A stretch of DNA of 64,000 nucleotides from IMG/VR virus record IMGVR_UViG_3300020478_000003, positions 60,361 to 124,360 of that record. One strand, written 5' to 3'. A program made the position numbers and the translations under genes. The notes beneath the pieces are model-generated. The model saw nothing but the letters and a program-made list of their open reading frames with translations. It was not told the origin of the DNA and did not search any database. Origin of the DNA: a virus. Positions 34,040-42,880 of this stretch are shown one piece after another; the stretch's first letter is position 1, and the number at the start of each line of letters is the position of its first letter.

Positions 34040-34050
34040 TATACGATTCT

Positions 34051-34058
34051 TATAAATA
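34051..34058 (+). promoter_or_regulatory. T4-type late promoter for the cargo-protein block
   Basis: Exact TATAAATA 35 nt before the ATG at 34094. It opens the run of overlapping late genes with capsid-targeting-like N-termini. Confidence 0.85.
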
Positions 34059-34093
34059 TGTAGGTAAAGGTTTCATATTTTAGAAAGAATATT

Positions 34094-35407
34094 ATGCTGA
34101 AATTTAGGTCGTTTATCCCAGAAGGGAAAGCAAGTCCAGAACAAAAAGAAGTTAAAGATTATATCAGTACGTTATTGACTCCACTTGGTATAAAGGTGAC
34201 TGGTGGAGCAAAAGCTGGAACGACTTGGCATATTAGAGCCGCAGTTGGGACAGACCCCAAAGCCTTTTTCGATCAATTTTCTGAAGTTACAATAAAAGAT
34301 AGCGCCGAAAGCGTATCTGGTACGTATGATACGTATGAAATCACCGTTAAAGGTGTAGGTACCGCATTGTTTGTTAATCAAACACGATCGGCTGGTGCTG
34401 GTGCAGAAGCCTCCCTTACTACTAAGCAATTAACTCCAGATGCTTTTATGCTTGGAGGACAAGAGGTTACTCCCGCTGAAATTAAAGCCCAAGTATTAAC
34501 TTCTATTAAAACGATGGCGAAGTTGGGTGATAACACAAAAGCATTTTTAATAGACCTTTTAGACAAAGCAAACGAAAGAGGAAACAGTATTGACATATCA
34601 GATATTCTCCCTAATCCTGCAATGTCAAAAAGAGATTTAGCGACTATATCAAAAGATTATGGAGAAATTCTTGCTGGAATATGGGCTTGTAGAAACATAG
34701 GATTCAGAAAAGTATATTTTCCCTCAGCAATAAATGAACCTCTTGCAGATTTCTTTGGAATTAAAGGTAGATTAAGATATCCTATTTCAGTAAAATCTGG
34801 TGGGGGAAGTTCTACTACAGTTAAAAATTTGACAGATGTTCTGGAACAGCATATGCAAGATCCAGAATATATAAAGGGATTTTCTACAACCGAAAAAGCA
34901 TTATTAGATGTATTATTCGTTCTTAAAGATTCTTCCGTAATGGAAGGTATTGTTGAAGCAAATAAGATATTGGTAACGCCAGGAATTAAAGCCCTTTCAA
35001 AAGCAATGGGAGTAAGATCAGCTTCCCTAAATCTCAATACTATTAGCAATTGGTTAGACTCATTTAAAGCTAATTCCCAAATCAAAAATGCTCTGGATGG
35101 TTTTTATGATGCTATGGGTAAATATGTTGATAAAAATAGCTGGAAGAGATTAAAAGGAAAGGGTATCATTGGATTTGTAATTGGTCCAATGGGACATCAT
35201 CTTACAGAAGTGTTGACAAAAGAATATAATACCGAATTGACTACTATGGTTCGTCAAATCACATTGGTTCAATTGAATATTGATGTTAAGAAAACCGCAT
35301 TGGTTGCTAAAAGAGAGAAATTCAAAAATCTGAAATTCAAATTCAGTTGGGGAGGTGGAGCTCCTAATCCGAATAGAAATAAGATAGGATTCAAAGTAGG
35401 AAAATGA
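34094..35407 (+). CDS. Late virion-cargo candidate, unknown function
   Basis: 437 residues. The N-terminus MLKFRSFIPEGKA has the form of a capsid-targeting peptide with I-P-E followed by Gly as a likely gp21 site. The next 120 residues have a repeated alpha/beta look; the segment PISVKSGGGSSTT (from residue 230) resembles the K-containing core of some nuclease-like phage domains, but catalytic residues cannot be assigned. The C-terminus is basic. Overlaps the next gene by 4 nt. Confidence 0.7.
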   Translation: MLKFRSFIPEGKASPEQKEVKDYISTLLTPLGIKVTGGAKAGTTWHIRAAVGTDPKAFFDQFSEVTIKDSAESVSGTYDTYEITVKGVGTALFVNQTRSAGAGAEASLTTKQLTPDAFMLGGQEVTPAEIKAQVLTSIKTMAKLGDNTKAFLIDLLDKANERGNSIDISDILPNPAMSKRDLATISKDYGEILAGIWACRNIGFRKVYFPSAINEPLADFFGIKGRLRYPISVKSGGGSSTTVKNLTDVLEQHMQDPEYIKGFSTTEKALLDVLFVLKDSSVMEGIVEANKILVTPGIKALSKAMGVRSASLNLNTISNWLDSFKANSQIKNALDGFYDAMGKYVDKNSWKRLKGKGIIGFVIGPMGHHLTEVLTKEYNTELTTMVRQITLVQLNIDVKKTALVAKREKFKNLKFKFSWGGGAPNPNRNKIGFKVGK

Positions 35408-35616
35408 AAAAATTTTCAAAGTATCTAGAAGAAGCATCTAAGTATATTGTTTCCAAAAATCCACACGACAAGAAGTGGTATGTTATGGGTCACGTTGGGA
35501 ACAACAAATGGATGCCAGTTTCTAATGGATTTAAAAACAAAACTCAAGCACAGAAGTGGGCGAAGAGCCAAGATAATGTGGACGCCGCCGCCCGTGGAGA
35601 AGTAGGTGCTGTATGA
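35404..35616 (+). CDS. Small protein with capsid-targeting peptide
   Basis: 70 residues. MKKFSKYLEEASKY is very close to the T4 internal-protein leader (MKTYQEFIAEA) and has L-E-E followed by Ala, a canonical gp21 site. The remaining 59 residues are basic, with KKWYVMGHVGNNKWMPVSNG then AQKWAKSQ. Likely packaged into the head and processed. ATGA overlaps on both sides. Confidence 0.75.
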   Translation: MKKFSKYLEEASKYIVSKNPHDKKWYVMGHVGNNKWMPVSNGFKNKTQAQKWAKSQDNVDAAARGEVGAV

Positions 35617-36878
35617 AAAAATTTAGCACATACTTGAAAGAGCCTACCAATGTAGGTCGTTATCTCATAGAGGTAAAACTCAAGCATTTAGAGCATTTGG
35701 AAGATGCTTTGTTTAATGCTGGTTACGAAGGTGGAGTTGAGGCTCTACGTATGCTAGAAGAGATAATAGAAGCATTACAAGGAAATGCTACGAAGGGTAT
35801 TAATATTCAGAGCAAAGTTGATGGTGCTCCATCAATCATTGCCGGAACTAATCCAGAAAATGGAAAATTCTTTGTAGCTACAAAAGCCTTATTCAACAAG
35901 ACTCCAAAGATCAATTATACAGATGAGGATGTTGATGCTAATCACGGTCACGCCGCAGCCTTAGCCTCGAAGATGAAACTTGCTCTAAAGTATTTTCCTA
36001 AGCTGAAAATACCAGGAATATGGCAGGGTGATTTTATGTTTGATGCTTCTGATTTGAGAAAAGAGACTATTGATGGAGAAAAGATGGTATCGTTTACTCC
36101 GAATACCATCACCTATGCGGTCCCATTAGATCAGCCTCTAGCTAAAAAAATTCTAAAAGCGAAAGTCGGTGTTATCTGGCACACTTCATATAATGGAAAT
36201 ACTATTGCGGATCTATCCGCAGTATTCAAAGTAAATGTTCCGAGTCTAGCTAAAACGAGTGATGTGTGGGCCGGAGACACAGATTTTAACGATGTATCAG
36301 GTACCGCCACATTTACTCAAGCAGAACATAAAGCGGTTTTGAAACGAATTGTGGACGCACGAGCATTTCTAAATCGATTGTCCAAGAAAGGAATGAAAAT
36401 TCTTTTTGGAGATACCGATATAGCATATAACTTAAACATCTACATTAATGACTTGACCAGACAAGGTAATAAATTCTCAGGAAATAAACAAAAGGCTCTT
36501 GCTGGATATATCGATTTCACAAGAGCAAGATATAAGAAGATGGCGGATAAATTGAAATCTGCTAAAGCTAAAGAGAAGAAAATGGCTGAAGCGGAAGCGA
36601 TAGTCAAAACACTCAATTCGGACAGAAAAATTGGTGGTACTCTTGCGTGGGCGATGGAGTGGCACGATGTTGTTTCTGATATCAAATTGATGTTAATTAA
36701 GAAGATGGAACAAGTTAACAGCATTCCAGCGTTTATGAAAACAGCAAGTGGATATGAAGTGACTGGTCCTGAGGGATTTGTTGCTGTAGATCATATGAGC
36801 AATAGTGCAATCAAGTTAGTAAATAGATTGGAATTCAGTAGAAATAATTTTAACGCTATTAAGAGTTGGGGAAAATGA
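35613..36878 (+). CDS. Ligase-like nucleotidyltransferase with capsid-targeting peptide
   Basis: 421 residues. MKKFSTYLKEP repeats the leader of its neighbour, with L-K-E as a possible gp21 site. INIQSKVDGAPSIIAG carries a K68-V-D-G motif like motif I of DNA/RNA ligases and capping enzymes, IWQGDFMFD resembles motif III, and PEGFVAVDHM then AIKLVNR resembles motifs IV/V. This points to a covalent nucleotidyltransferase fold, but the match is from motif reading only. A long basic helix (about 300-350) follows. A true DNA ligase is separately encoded at 57893. Confidence 0.65.
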   Translation: MKKFSTYLKEPTNVGRYLIEVKLKHLEHLEDALFNAGYEGGVEALRMLEEIIEALQGNATKGINIQSKVDGAPSIIAGTNPENGKFFVATKALFNKTPKINYTDEDVDANHGHAAALASKMKLALKYFPKLKIPGIWQGDFMFDASDLRKETIDGEKMVSFTPNTITYAVPLDQPLAKKILKAKVGVIWHTSYNGNTIADLSAVFKVNVPSLAKTSDVWAGDTDFNDVSGTATFTQAEHKAVLKRIVDARAFLNRLSKKGMKILFGDTDIAYNLNIYINDLTRQGNKFSGNKQKALAGYIDFTRARYKKMADKLKSAKAKEKKMAEAEAIVKTLNSDRKIGGTLAWAMEWHDVVSDIKLMLIKKMEQVNSIPAFMKTASGYEVTGPEGFVAVDHMSNSAIKLVNRLEFSRNNFNAIKSWGK

Positions 36879-37081
36879 TTAATCATAAAATAGCTGGTTT
36901 AGCATTCGGAATATTAGGAGTCATATTTTTGGTTCTAGAGAATTCACATATGGGACATTCAGACGGAATGGCTATGAGTCATTCTACAAGTTTTTTAGGT
37001 ATGAGTGAAATGAGTTGGATGTGGTTTTCAATGGCAGTAGTACATTACTTAATTAAAGATTGTTCTTGCAAAGGAAAATAA
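36875..37081 (+). CDS. Small Met/His-rich membrane protein
   Basis: 68 residues from the ATG at 36875 (ATGA overlap). One N-terminal helix (about 7-24), then a loop rich in Met, His and Ser (HMGHSDGMAMSH), then a second hydrophobic stretch and a CSC tail. The loop recalls copper-binding sequences. It sits among late cargo genes without a capsid-targeting peptide. Function unknown. Confidence 0.6.
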   Translation: MINHKIAGLAFGILGVIFLVLENSHMGHSDGMAMSHSTSFLGMSEMSWMWFSMAVVHYLIKDCSCKGK

Positions 37082-38103
37082 TGTTAACTTACGAAGAATA
37101 TCTAGAGGAAGCTAAGAACAAACCCGTAGTATTTACGTTCGGACGATTCAATCCCGTGACCAATGGACACGAAATAGCAGTTAATGATATTATCAAAAAA
37201 GCAAAGGGTGGAACCCCAATGATATTTACTAGTCAGTCCCACGACAAGGACAGAAATCCTCTGACCTATAATGACAAGACAAAATATTTGAAGAAATTTT
37301 GGGGTAAAATGGTAGTGAAAGATACCTCAATCAAAACTGCTTTTGATGCTCTTAGGTGGTTATCCGACAAAGGATATAAAGACGTAACATTGGTGGTAGG
37401 TTCTGACAGAGTAGCTAAATTCAGACAATATATCACTCCATATGTCAAACATAAAGATAAGAGCAAGTCTTACGAATTTGACAAATTTGAGGTTATACAA
37501 GCTGGTGCGGCTCGTGGTAAAGGAAATGCTATGAGTGCTACGCTTATGAGGAAAGCCGCCAAAGATGGAGATTTTGAATTCTTCAGTAAGGGTGTTCCAT
37601 CAATGTGTTCCAAAAGAGATGCAAGAGCAATGTATGATGATGTTCGAGATGGTATGGGTATTCGAGAGGAATATCTTGAATTTGGAACAAAGAAAACAAC
37701 GAAAAAGTATAAAGAATGGACTCCCGGACAATCGTTTGTCGAGGAGATTACAAGTGTAGACTTAAAACAAGTAGAAGCATTTGCCGACAAGATTTTCGCC
37801 AAAGTCGGAATAGATGTGGAATTTACTAGACATTTTTTAGAGAGAGTTAACGACAAGCGAAACGGAAAACAAATTAATGTCGCAGAATTGATCAGATTAT
37901 TCAAGGAGACATACAAGAAACACGGAAAGAATATACCTAAACTTGGTACGGATGCTCAAGCGGTGTTAAACGACACTCAAACAGACCTCAATCTTCCGTT
38001 TGTATTAAAATGGGATCGAAAACTAGAAGTATTTGATCTTGTTTCCAAGACCATAATGCGTAAGAAAGATTTCAAAACCTCTAACCCCAAGTTAAAAGTA
38101 TAA
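37081..38103 (+). CDS. NMNAT/cytidylyltransferase-like protein with targeting peptide and C-terminal extra domain
   Basis: 340 residues from the ATG at 37081 (AAGGAAA upstream; the frame extends 7 codons further). MLTYEEYLEEAKNK is a capsid-targeting-like leader with L-E-E followed by Ala. Then FTFGRFNPVTNGHE (19-31) is the (H/T)xGH-type nucleotidyltransferase motif and AMSATLMRKA provides the SxTxxR motif. The last 110 residues form a separate domain (FTRHFLERVND and LPFVLKWD) that faintly recalls RelE/BECR-type RNases. Cargo enzyme acting on nucleotides or NAD is the best guess. Confidence 0.7.
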   Translation: MLTYEEYLEEAKNKPVVFTFGRFNPVTNGHEIAVNDIIKKAKGGTPMIFTSQSHDKDRNPLTYNDKTKYLKKFWGKMVVKDTSIKTAFDALRWLSDKGYKDVTLVVGSDRVAKFRQYITPYVKHKDKSKSYEFDKFEVIQAGAARGKGNAMSATLMRKAAKDGDFEFFSKGVPSMCSKRDARAMYDDVRDGMGIREEYLEFGTKKTTKKYKEWTPGQSFVEEITSVDLKQVEAFADKIFAKVGIDVEFTRHFLERVNDKRNGKQINVAELIRLFKETYKKHGKNIPKLGTDAQAVLNDTQTDLNLPFVLKWDRKLEVFDLVSKTIMRKKDFKTSNPKLKV

Positions 38104-38106
38104 ATA
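38099..38106 (+). promoter_or_regulatory. T4-type late promoter
   Basis: Exact TATAAATA overlapping the preceding stop codon, 15 nt before the lipoprotein ATG. Confidence 0.8.
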
Positions 38107-38121
38107 GTAAGTAAAGGTACA

Positions 38122-38337
38122 ATGCACAAAATGCTGTTATTTGTTATGATGACGGCGATATGGATGGTTGCTAGTTGCACACCTAGGATGGATAGTAATG
38201 GATGTTATGGATACTGGTATGACCCAGGCTTAAAACGAGGAACACTATTAAAAAATCAAAATTATGTCAGTCCATATAGACAATGTGTTGATGATGATAA
38301 AATTTGGTTAGATAAAGGACGAAAGCCCTACGGTTGA
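38122..38337 (+). CDS. Small late lipoprotein
   Basis: 71 residues. Signal peptide with a lipobox VASC (Cys19), then a Cys- and Tyr-containing mature part. It would be anchored in the inner or outer membrane and could be an envelope or lysis factor; late promoter immediately upstream. GTAAAGGT is a weak ribosome binding site. Confidence 0.65.
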   Translation: MHKMLLFVMMTAIWMVASCTPRMDSNGCYGYWYDPGLKRGTLLKNQNYVSPYRQCVDDDKIWLDKGRKPYG

Positions 38338-38338
38338 T

Positions 38339-38434
38339 ATGTTTACAGGATGGGAAAAACTTTTTTGGATAGGGATAGCAATACTAGGTATATGTCTAGC
38401 GTATACTTGGAGACTAGAAGCAGTAATGTTATGA
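38339..38434 (+). CDS. Very small membrane protein
   Basis: 31 residues, mostly one hydrophobic helix (IGIAILGICLAYTW). It starts right after the lipoprotein gene and ends in ATGA with the kinase-like gene, a coupling that supports both start choices. Confidence 0.45.
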   Translation: MFTGWEKLFWIGIAILGICLAYTWRLEAVML

Positions 38435-39378
38435 AATTTAAGAACTATGCCCAATTAGATGAGAAGTTAATCTTAATATCTAACGGTAAAAAATACGGAC
38501 AGGTTGTTTTTCTAGTGGGTGGTGCTGGATCTGGTAAAGGATTCGCATTAGCTAATTTTCTAGAAAAAGAGAAGTTCAAGGTACGTGATGTTGATGAATG
38601 GAAGAGATTATTGCTAAAAATATCTATGCTGACCCGTGATCCAGAAGGCTGGGCTCAAATGCAGACCCACGCTTCCTTTATTGATCCAGAGAAATATAAA
38701 CCCCTAAAGAATCTCGATTTGAGAAAGCCTGAGGATGTGTTTAAATTTCATAAGATTGTCGATGATATGGGAATCAAATCAAAGACTTTGGATGCTTTAT
38801 TAGACAATGCTACTGGAAAAGATAAAGGAACGCTACCCAATATACTCTTTGATATGACGGGTAAAAGTCTCGATGGATTTGTTGAATATATGCCGAAACT
38901 TCTGAATACGGGGTATAATCCTGCGAATATTCACATTGTATGGGTTTTGACCAATTATTCGATAGCATTATCCAACAACTTAGATCCAAAGAGAGGTCGA
39001 GTTGTACCAGAAGACATACTGCTTAAAACTCATAAGGGGACTTCCGAGACAATGTTTGACTATATACAGAGTAAGGGGAAGAAACTTGCAATTAATGGTC
39101 AGATACACGTAATACTAAATAATAGAGAGAATACCATATTTTATGGTAGTACAATGAAAAAAGAGCGGATATCTGCTATTACTGGTAAGAAAAATGATGG
39201 TGTCATAAAGGATTTCAAATATTTGACCCTAAAAGAACGGGGTAAACCTATGATGCCAGCTAAAAAAATTCAGAATCAATTGTATAAGTGGATTGTAGAT
39301 AACATTCCTACAGGAGATTTACTGAAGAGCCTCATAGACAGAGGTGTTAAACAAAGCAAACGTAAACCTAAAAGGTGA
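38431..39378 (+). CDS. P-loop kinase-like protein with capsid-targeting-like leader
   Basis: 315 residues from the ATG at 38431; the open frame extends 27 codons upstream but that part overlaps another ORF. MKFKNYAQLDEKL resembles the targeting peptides nearby, with L-D-E. Walker A GGAGSGKG with K36 follows VVFLV, then RDVDEWKR, as in zeta-toxin or polynucleotide-kinase-like P-loop enzymes. ILFDMTGKS and IHIVWVLTNY fit later strands. C-terminus basic. Substrate unknown. Confidence 0.7.
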   Translation: MKFKNYAQLDEKLILISNGKKYGQVVFLVGGAGSGKGFALANFLEKEKFKVRDVDEWKRLLLKISMLTRDPEGWAQMQTHASFIDPEKYKPLKNLDLRKPEDVFKFHKIVDDMGIKSKTLDALLDNATGKDKGTLPNILFDMTGKSLDGFVEYMPKLLNTGYNPANIHIVWVLTNYSIALSNNLDPKRGRVVPEDILLKTHKGTSETMFDYIQSKGKKLAINGQIHVILNNRENTIFYGSTMKKERISAITGKKNDGVIKDFKYLTLKERGKPMMPAKKIQNQLYKWIVDNIPTGDLLKSLIDRGVKQSKRKPKR

Positions 39379-39380
39379 TT

Positions 39381-39698
39381 ATGACTAAAAAAGAATTAGT
39401 AAAGCGATTGGAAGAAGGCCCGGTTAGAGTAATTATTGATGGAAAACTCCGTCAGTTGACTCGCAAAGCCGCTAATTCCGAACAGAAGGCTAAATACAAA
39501 TCGTTAGATGAAGGATCTAACATTGGTGTCTGGGATATGGGTGTCGCAGGTATTACAACAATTACAGCCAAATCAGTTGAAACTATGATTGGATACGGCT
39601 TAAATACTGAGCCATCTGGTGGAACTGTTGAACCTGTAACTGATGGAGATATAGGAGATCCTCAGTCTGGTGAAAATGCAGGTGTAAAAAGTGAATAA
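39381..39698 (+). CDS. Small late protein
   Basis: 105 residues from the ATG at 39381 (AAAGGTG upstream; a GTG two codons earlier is possible). Basic first 45 residues, Gly/Thr-rich acidic C-terminus. No motif recognised. Overlaps the large gene that follows by 8 nt. Confidence 0.6.
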   Translation: MTKKELVKRLEEGPVRVIIDGKLRQLTRKAANSEQKAKYKSLDEGSNIGVWDMGVAGITTITAKSVETMIGYGLNTEPSGGTVEPVTDGDIGDPQSGENAGVKSE

Positions 39699-42690
39699 AA
39701 CACAAAAAGAAATTCTCGCCTCTTCAGAAGAAGATATAATGACTCCAGAGGAATGGGAATTTGCTACAGACAAATTCAAAGATATTAGGAAGGAACCTAA
39801 AATGAAAACCGCTACACGATTCAAACAATATCGAAATGAAATTCACGAAGGGGTATCTGGACCTACCCGAATGGAAATACAAAAATTTTTCGATAAACAA
39901 AAAGGAACTCAGAGAGCCAGATTAAACAAAACAGCGGAGCGTTTTAATATTCGTGATGTTATTGTTAATGCTAAAGGTACAGTAGTGGGCTATAAAATAT
40001 CAGAAGACGAGGTAGACGAAAAACACGGTGGTCCCCATTATGCAGGTTCCAGACACAAGAAAATTGAGAGAGACAAATATAGAAAGAGAAAAACTTGGTC
40101 AGCAATGCAAGATGATAATGACCCAGAACTTGAAGAAGGTACTGTACTTCAAATAACAGATGTTGACAAATGGACTACAGAAATTTACAAAGGATTAAAG
40201 GCTGGATGGAAATCAGTCGCAAAATCTACTCTAGGTGGTGATGAAAATGTAGCCATAATGATAAAGGTTACAGTAGAACCAGAGAAGGACTGGCCGAATA
40301 AGATATTACATAATGCAAGTTTTGGTATGATCCGTATTGCTACGGATGGTACAATGGAAATGTTTGCTTCTGGACATAAGATAAAAAATATGCGAAAGAC
40401 TAAGGTCAAGTCCGCCAAAGATGTAGTAAGTAAAATTAACAAGTGGCTTAGCACAATTGATGTTCAGGAAGTATATTCTGAAGGTAAATCAGCATACGAC
40501 AAAGAAATCGCCGCATTTCTCGCAAAAGGTGGAACAATCAAAAAACTCAAAGTTTCCAAAAAAGATGTCGAGAAAGTAGCTAAACAGTTTCGGAAGAAAT
40601 ATAAGACTATGCAACAAAAAGAAATTGAGTTAGATATAAAAGACAAATTGGAAAGGGAAAAGAATAAAGAGAAAGACGAAGATTTAGAAGCCGAAGCTAA
40701 ATTAAAGAAGAAGAAACAGAAAGGCGACCGAGAATTTGCATTCGGAATATCAAGAAAAGGTGGATCTGGAGCTGGTAGAGGATATGGTAAAAGAGGTGGA
40801 GGTCCTATTGTGATGGGAGAAGAAGTCACCGAAAAAGATTACGATGCTCTAAAGAAGGGCGATATCATTACAATAGACTTCAAATCCTCTATGTCTTCTG
40901 GTAAAGCTACTTTTAAAGTAACAGCAAAAAATGTGGTTAATAAGGGTAAAGTAGGAAAGGTCACATTAAAAGATGTTAAAAGACCTGGAGGTGTCAAATT
41001 TTACTTGTACAAGAGAGGTAACAAAGTATCTCTTGCTCAAGGAGATATGGCGGCATCCGTTGTGAAATACACAGTAGAACATCTTGAACTTACAGAAGCA
41101 AAAATATTAAAGCCCGGTACAAAAGTAAGAGTTCCACATCCTGCAAAAGGTAAGGGAATGGTAACAGGGAAAATTGTTAGATATGATAAAGGAGGCGGTG
41201 GATACAGCCCATTTTATGTTGTAGATATCGGTGAATATAAGTCTGAGAAAATTCCTGCTCACAAAATTCAAACAGAAGAAATACAAGGAAATTCGGTTAC
41301 TATGAGAGAAGGATATGAAAAGGCTGTGCTACTCAGTCTAGAAGACGAAGGAATTGACGGTTATTTTGATAATGGAAAAGTAGTTGTTTCTAAAAGGGAT
41401 GTAAAGAGAGCCAAAGCTGTCCTCGATGATGATCCTGATATTCGCAGAACTCCAAAAATTGTTGGAGAAGCCGTAACAATCTTTGAAGTGCTTAAATCTA
41501 AAGACAAGTCCGTAATAGATTCTTTCTATGACCAGAAACCCAAAGAAGGAAGATTGATGTCTACTGATGGTAAGACCCTAGAGAAAATGGGTATGGGTGG
41601 ACAAGAAATAGCAAGATGGGTGAACGGTAAGATTAAGATTACCGCAGTAAGTGATGTTAAATCAACCGAAACTATTCTCAAATATATGAGAGCCTCTATT
41701 CCTAAGAATAATTTTGAAGAATTTGTAAACGAAAGAGATTATCGAAAAGAATACGATAACTACCAAGGTAAACCTGAACAAATCGCTAGAAGGTCCTCAC
41801 GTAATCAAGCAAGGAGAATTATGGGAGACAAAGCTGAAGAAGGTAAGGATGTAGGTCATAAGGATAATAATCCTATGAATAATGATCCTAAGAATCTACG
41901 AAACGAAGATCCATCCAAGAATCGAAGAGAACCTCGATTGAGGAAAAAGATGGAATCATTTGTGGGATTTGCTACAGAATCAGTAAGAAATGATATACAT
42001 AATGGTTCAATTATGGCTGGAATTGAATTAGAAAAATATGCAAAGAAGAGTGGCGGAATCGATAAAGCTGATATGCTGGCTACAGCCGCTATTCTGAAGA
42101 AGGGAAAATTACCTCCCGTAAGTAAAATTCCAGATGATACAGATCCAAGAGACAAGGTTTATTCGATAATTGGAAAACATCTTAACAAGAAATATCTCAA
42201 AAAATATAAGGGTGATTCTCCTTCATTCGATTCATATTTGAAAGAACAATGGGAGCTTGATGAACGCAAATTAACTCCTACTGAAATCAAGCGCCGAGAA
42301 GAGATTGCTCAGGAACTAGATGATGATAAGTTTAAAAAGCGTTATGGAGATGATTGGAAAAGCGTTAAGATGGGTGTCGCCACGAATATGGCTAAAAAGG
42401 AGTCATTCGATGTGTGGTTTGAAGCACGGTATAAATACAAAATAGACCACAAGACTTACACCTCTGCTGTGGAAGAAGCCCTCCTGGTAGCAGATAAAGC
42501 AGGTTATGAAGTTGATATGGATGATTATTTTAATCAGATAGCAACTGGACCTCGCAAACCGAGCGAAGGTAAGACGAATACCTTTAAGATCGGCTTGGAA
42601 AAAGGAGGGAAAGAGCAGAAAAAGAGACTTCAAATCCAAATTTACGGTAAAGGTAAACACGGATATGAATTGAATTGTTACATCCAATAA
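39691..42690 (+). CDS. Large multi-module late protein with HNH-like motif
   Basis: 999 residues, a string of small modules. A targeting-like segment MKTATRFKQYRNEIHEG (about 38-54) has I-H-E followed by Gly. Lys/Glu-rich helices run to about 350, then a Gly-rich basic stretch. LELTEA (L-T-E/Ala) opens an SH3-like piece (about 470-530). Residues about 690-755 hold GKDVGHKDNNPMNND, PKNLRN and KNRREP, an HNH-nuclease pattern. Repeated leader-like words (NFEEFVNE, MESFVGFATE, KESFDVWFE) suggest several packaged units joined in one chain. No T4 counterpart recognised. Confidence 0.65.
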   Translation: MNKTQKEILASSEEDIMTPEEWEFATDKFKDIRKEPKMKTATRFKQYRNEIHEGVSGPTRMEIQKFFDKQKGTQRARLNKTAERFNIRDVIVNAKGTVVGYKISEDEVDEKHGGPHYAGSRHKKIERDKYRKRKTWSAMQDDNDPELEEGTVLQITDVDKWTTEIYKGLKAGWKSVAKSTLGGDENVAIMIKVTVEPEKDWPNKILHNASFGMIRIATDGTMEMFASGHKIKNMRKTKVKSAKDVVSKINKWLSTIDVQEVYSEGKSAYDKEIAAFLAKGGTIKKLKVSKKDVEKVAKQFRKKYKTMQQKEIELDIKDKLEREKNKEKDEDLEAEAKLKKKKQKGDREFAFGISRKGGSGAGRGYGKRGGGPIVMGEEVTEKDYDALKKGDIITIDFKSSMSSGKATFKVTAKNVVNKGKVGKVTLKDVKRPGGVKFYLYKRGNKVSLAQGDMAASVVKYTVEHLELTEAKILKPGTKVRVPHPAKGKGMVTGKIVRYDKGGGGYSPFYVVDIGEYKSEKIPAHKIQTEEIQGNSVTMREGYEKAVLLSLEDEGIDGYFDNGKVVVSKRDVKRAKAVLDDDPDIRRTPKIVGEAVTIFEVLKSKDKSVIDSFYDQKPKEGRLMSTDGKTLEKMGMGGQEIARWVNGKIKITAVSDVKSTETILKYMRASIPKNNFEEFVNERDYRKEYDNYQGKPEQIARRSSRNQARRIMGDKAEEGKDVGHKDNNPMNNDPKNLRNEDPSKNRREPRLRKKMESFVGFATESVRNDIHNGSIMAGIELEKYAKKSGGIDKADMLATAAILKKGKLPPVSKIPDDTDPRDKVYSIIGKHLNKKYLKKYKGDSPSFDSYLKEQWELDERKLTPTEIKRREEIAQELDDDKFKKRYGDDWKSVKMGVATNMAKKESFDVWFEARYKYKIDHKTYTSAVEEALLVADKAGYEVDMDDYFNQIATGPRKPSEGKTNTFKIGLEKGGKEQKKRLQIQIYGKGKHGYELNCYIQ

Positions 42691-42700
42691 GGAGAATACT

Positions 42701-42880
42701 ATGGCTGAGAAAATTGGGACCACAGTCGAAATACCAAAACCAGATGAAAAACTGTTAAAGAAGGTAGTCGCAGAAAATACGGCTATTTTGAAGAAAACTA
42801 CATATAGAAAAGAAGCTCCGACATACGCTAATCATACAGCGGTATCATCGGATGAAAGGGTTAGAGAACTAGCTAAATGA
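42701..42880 (+). CDS. Small late protein
   Basis: 59 residues with AAGGAGAA before the ATG and ATGA overlap with the next gene. Lys/Glu-rich; no motif recognised. The ideal ribosome binding site supports the call. Confidence 0.65.
   Translation: MAEKIGTTVEIPKPDEKLLKKVVAENTAILKKTTYRKEAPTYANHTAVSSDERVRELAK

Noticed and set aside
35613-36878. Second true DNA ligase
   Set aside because: Only motif-like segments match, and a complete gp30 is present at 57893; called ligase-like only.
42430-42437. TATAAATA inside the 999-residue ORF
   Set aside because: It is fully explained by the codons for R-Y-K-Y and no gene begins close downstream.
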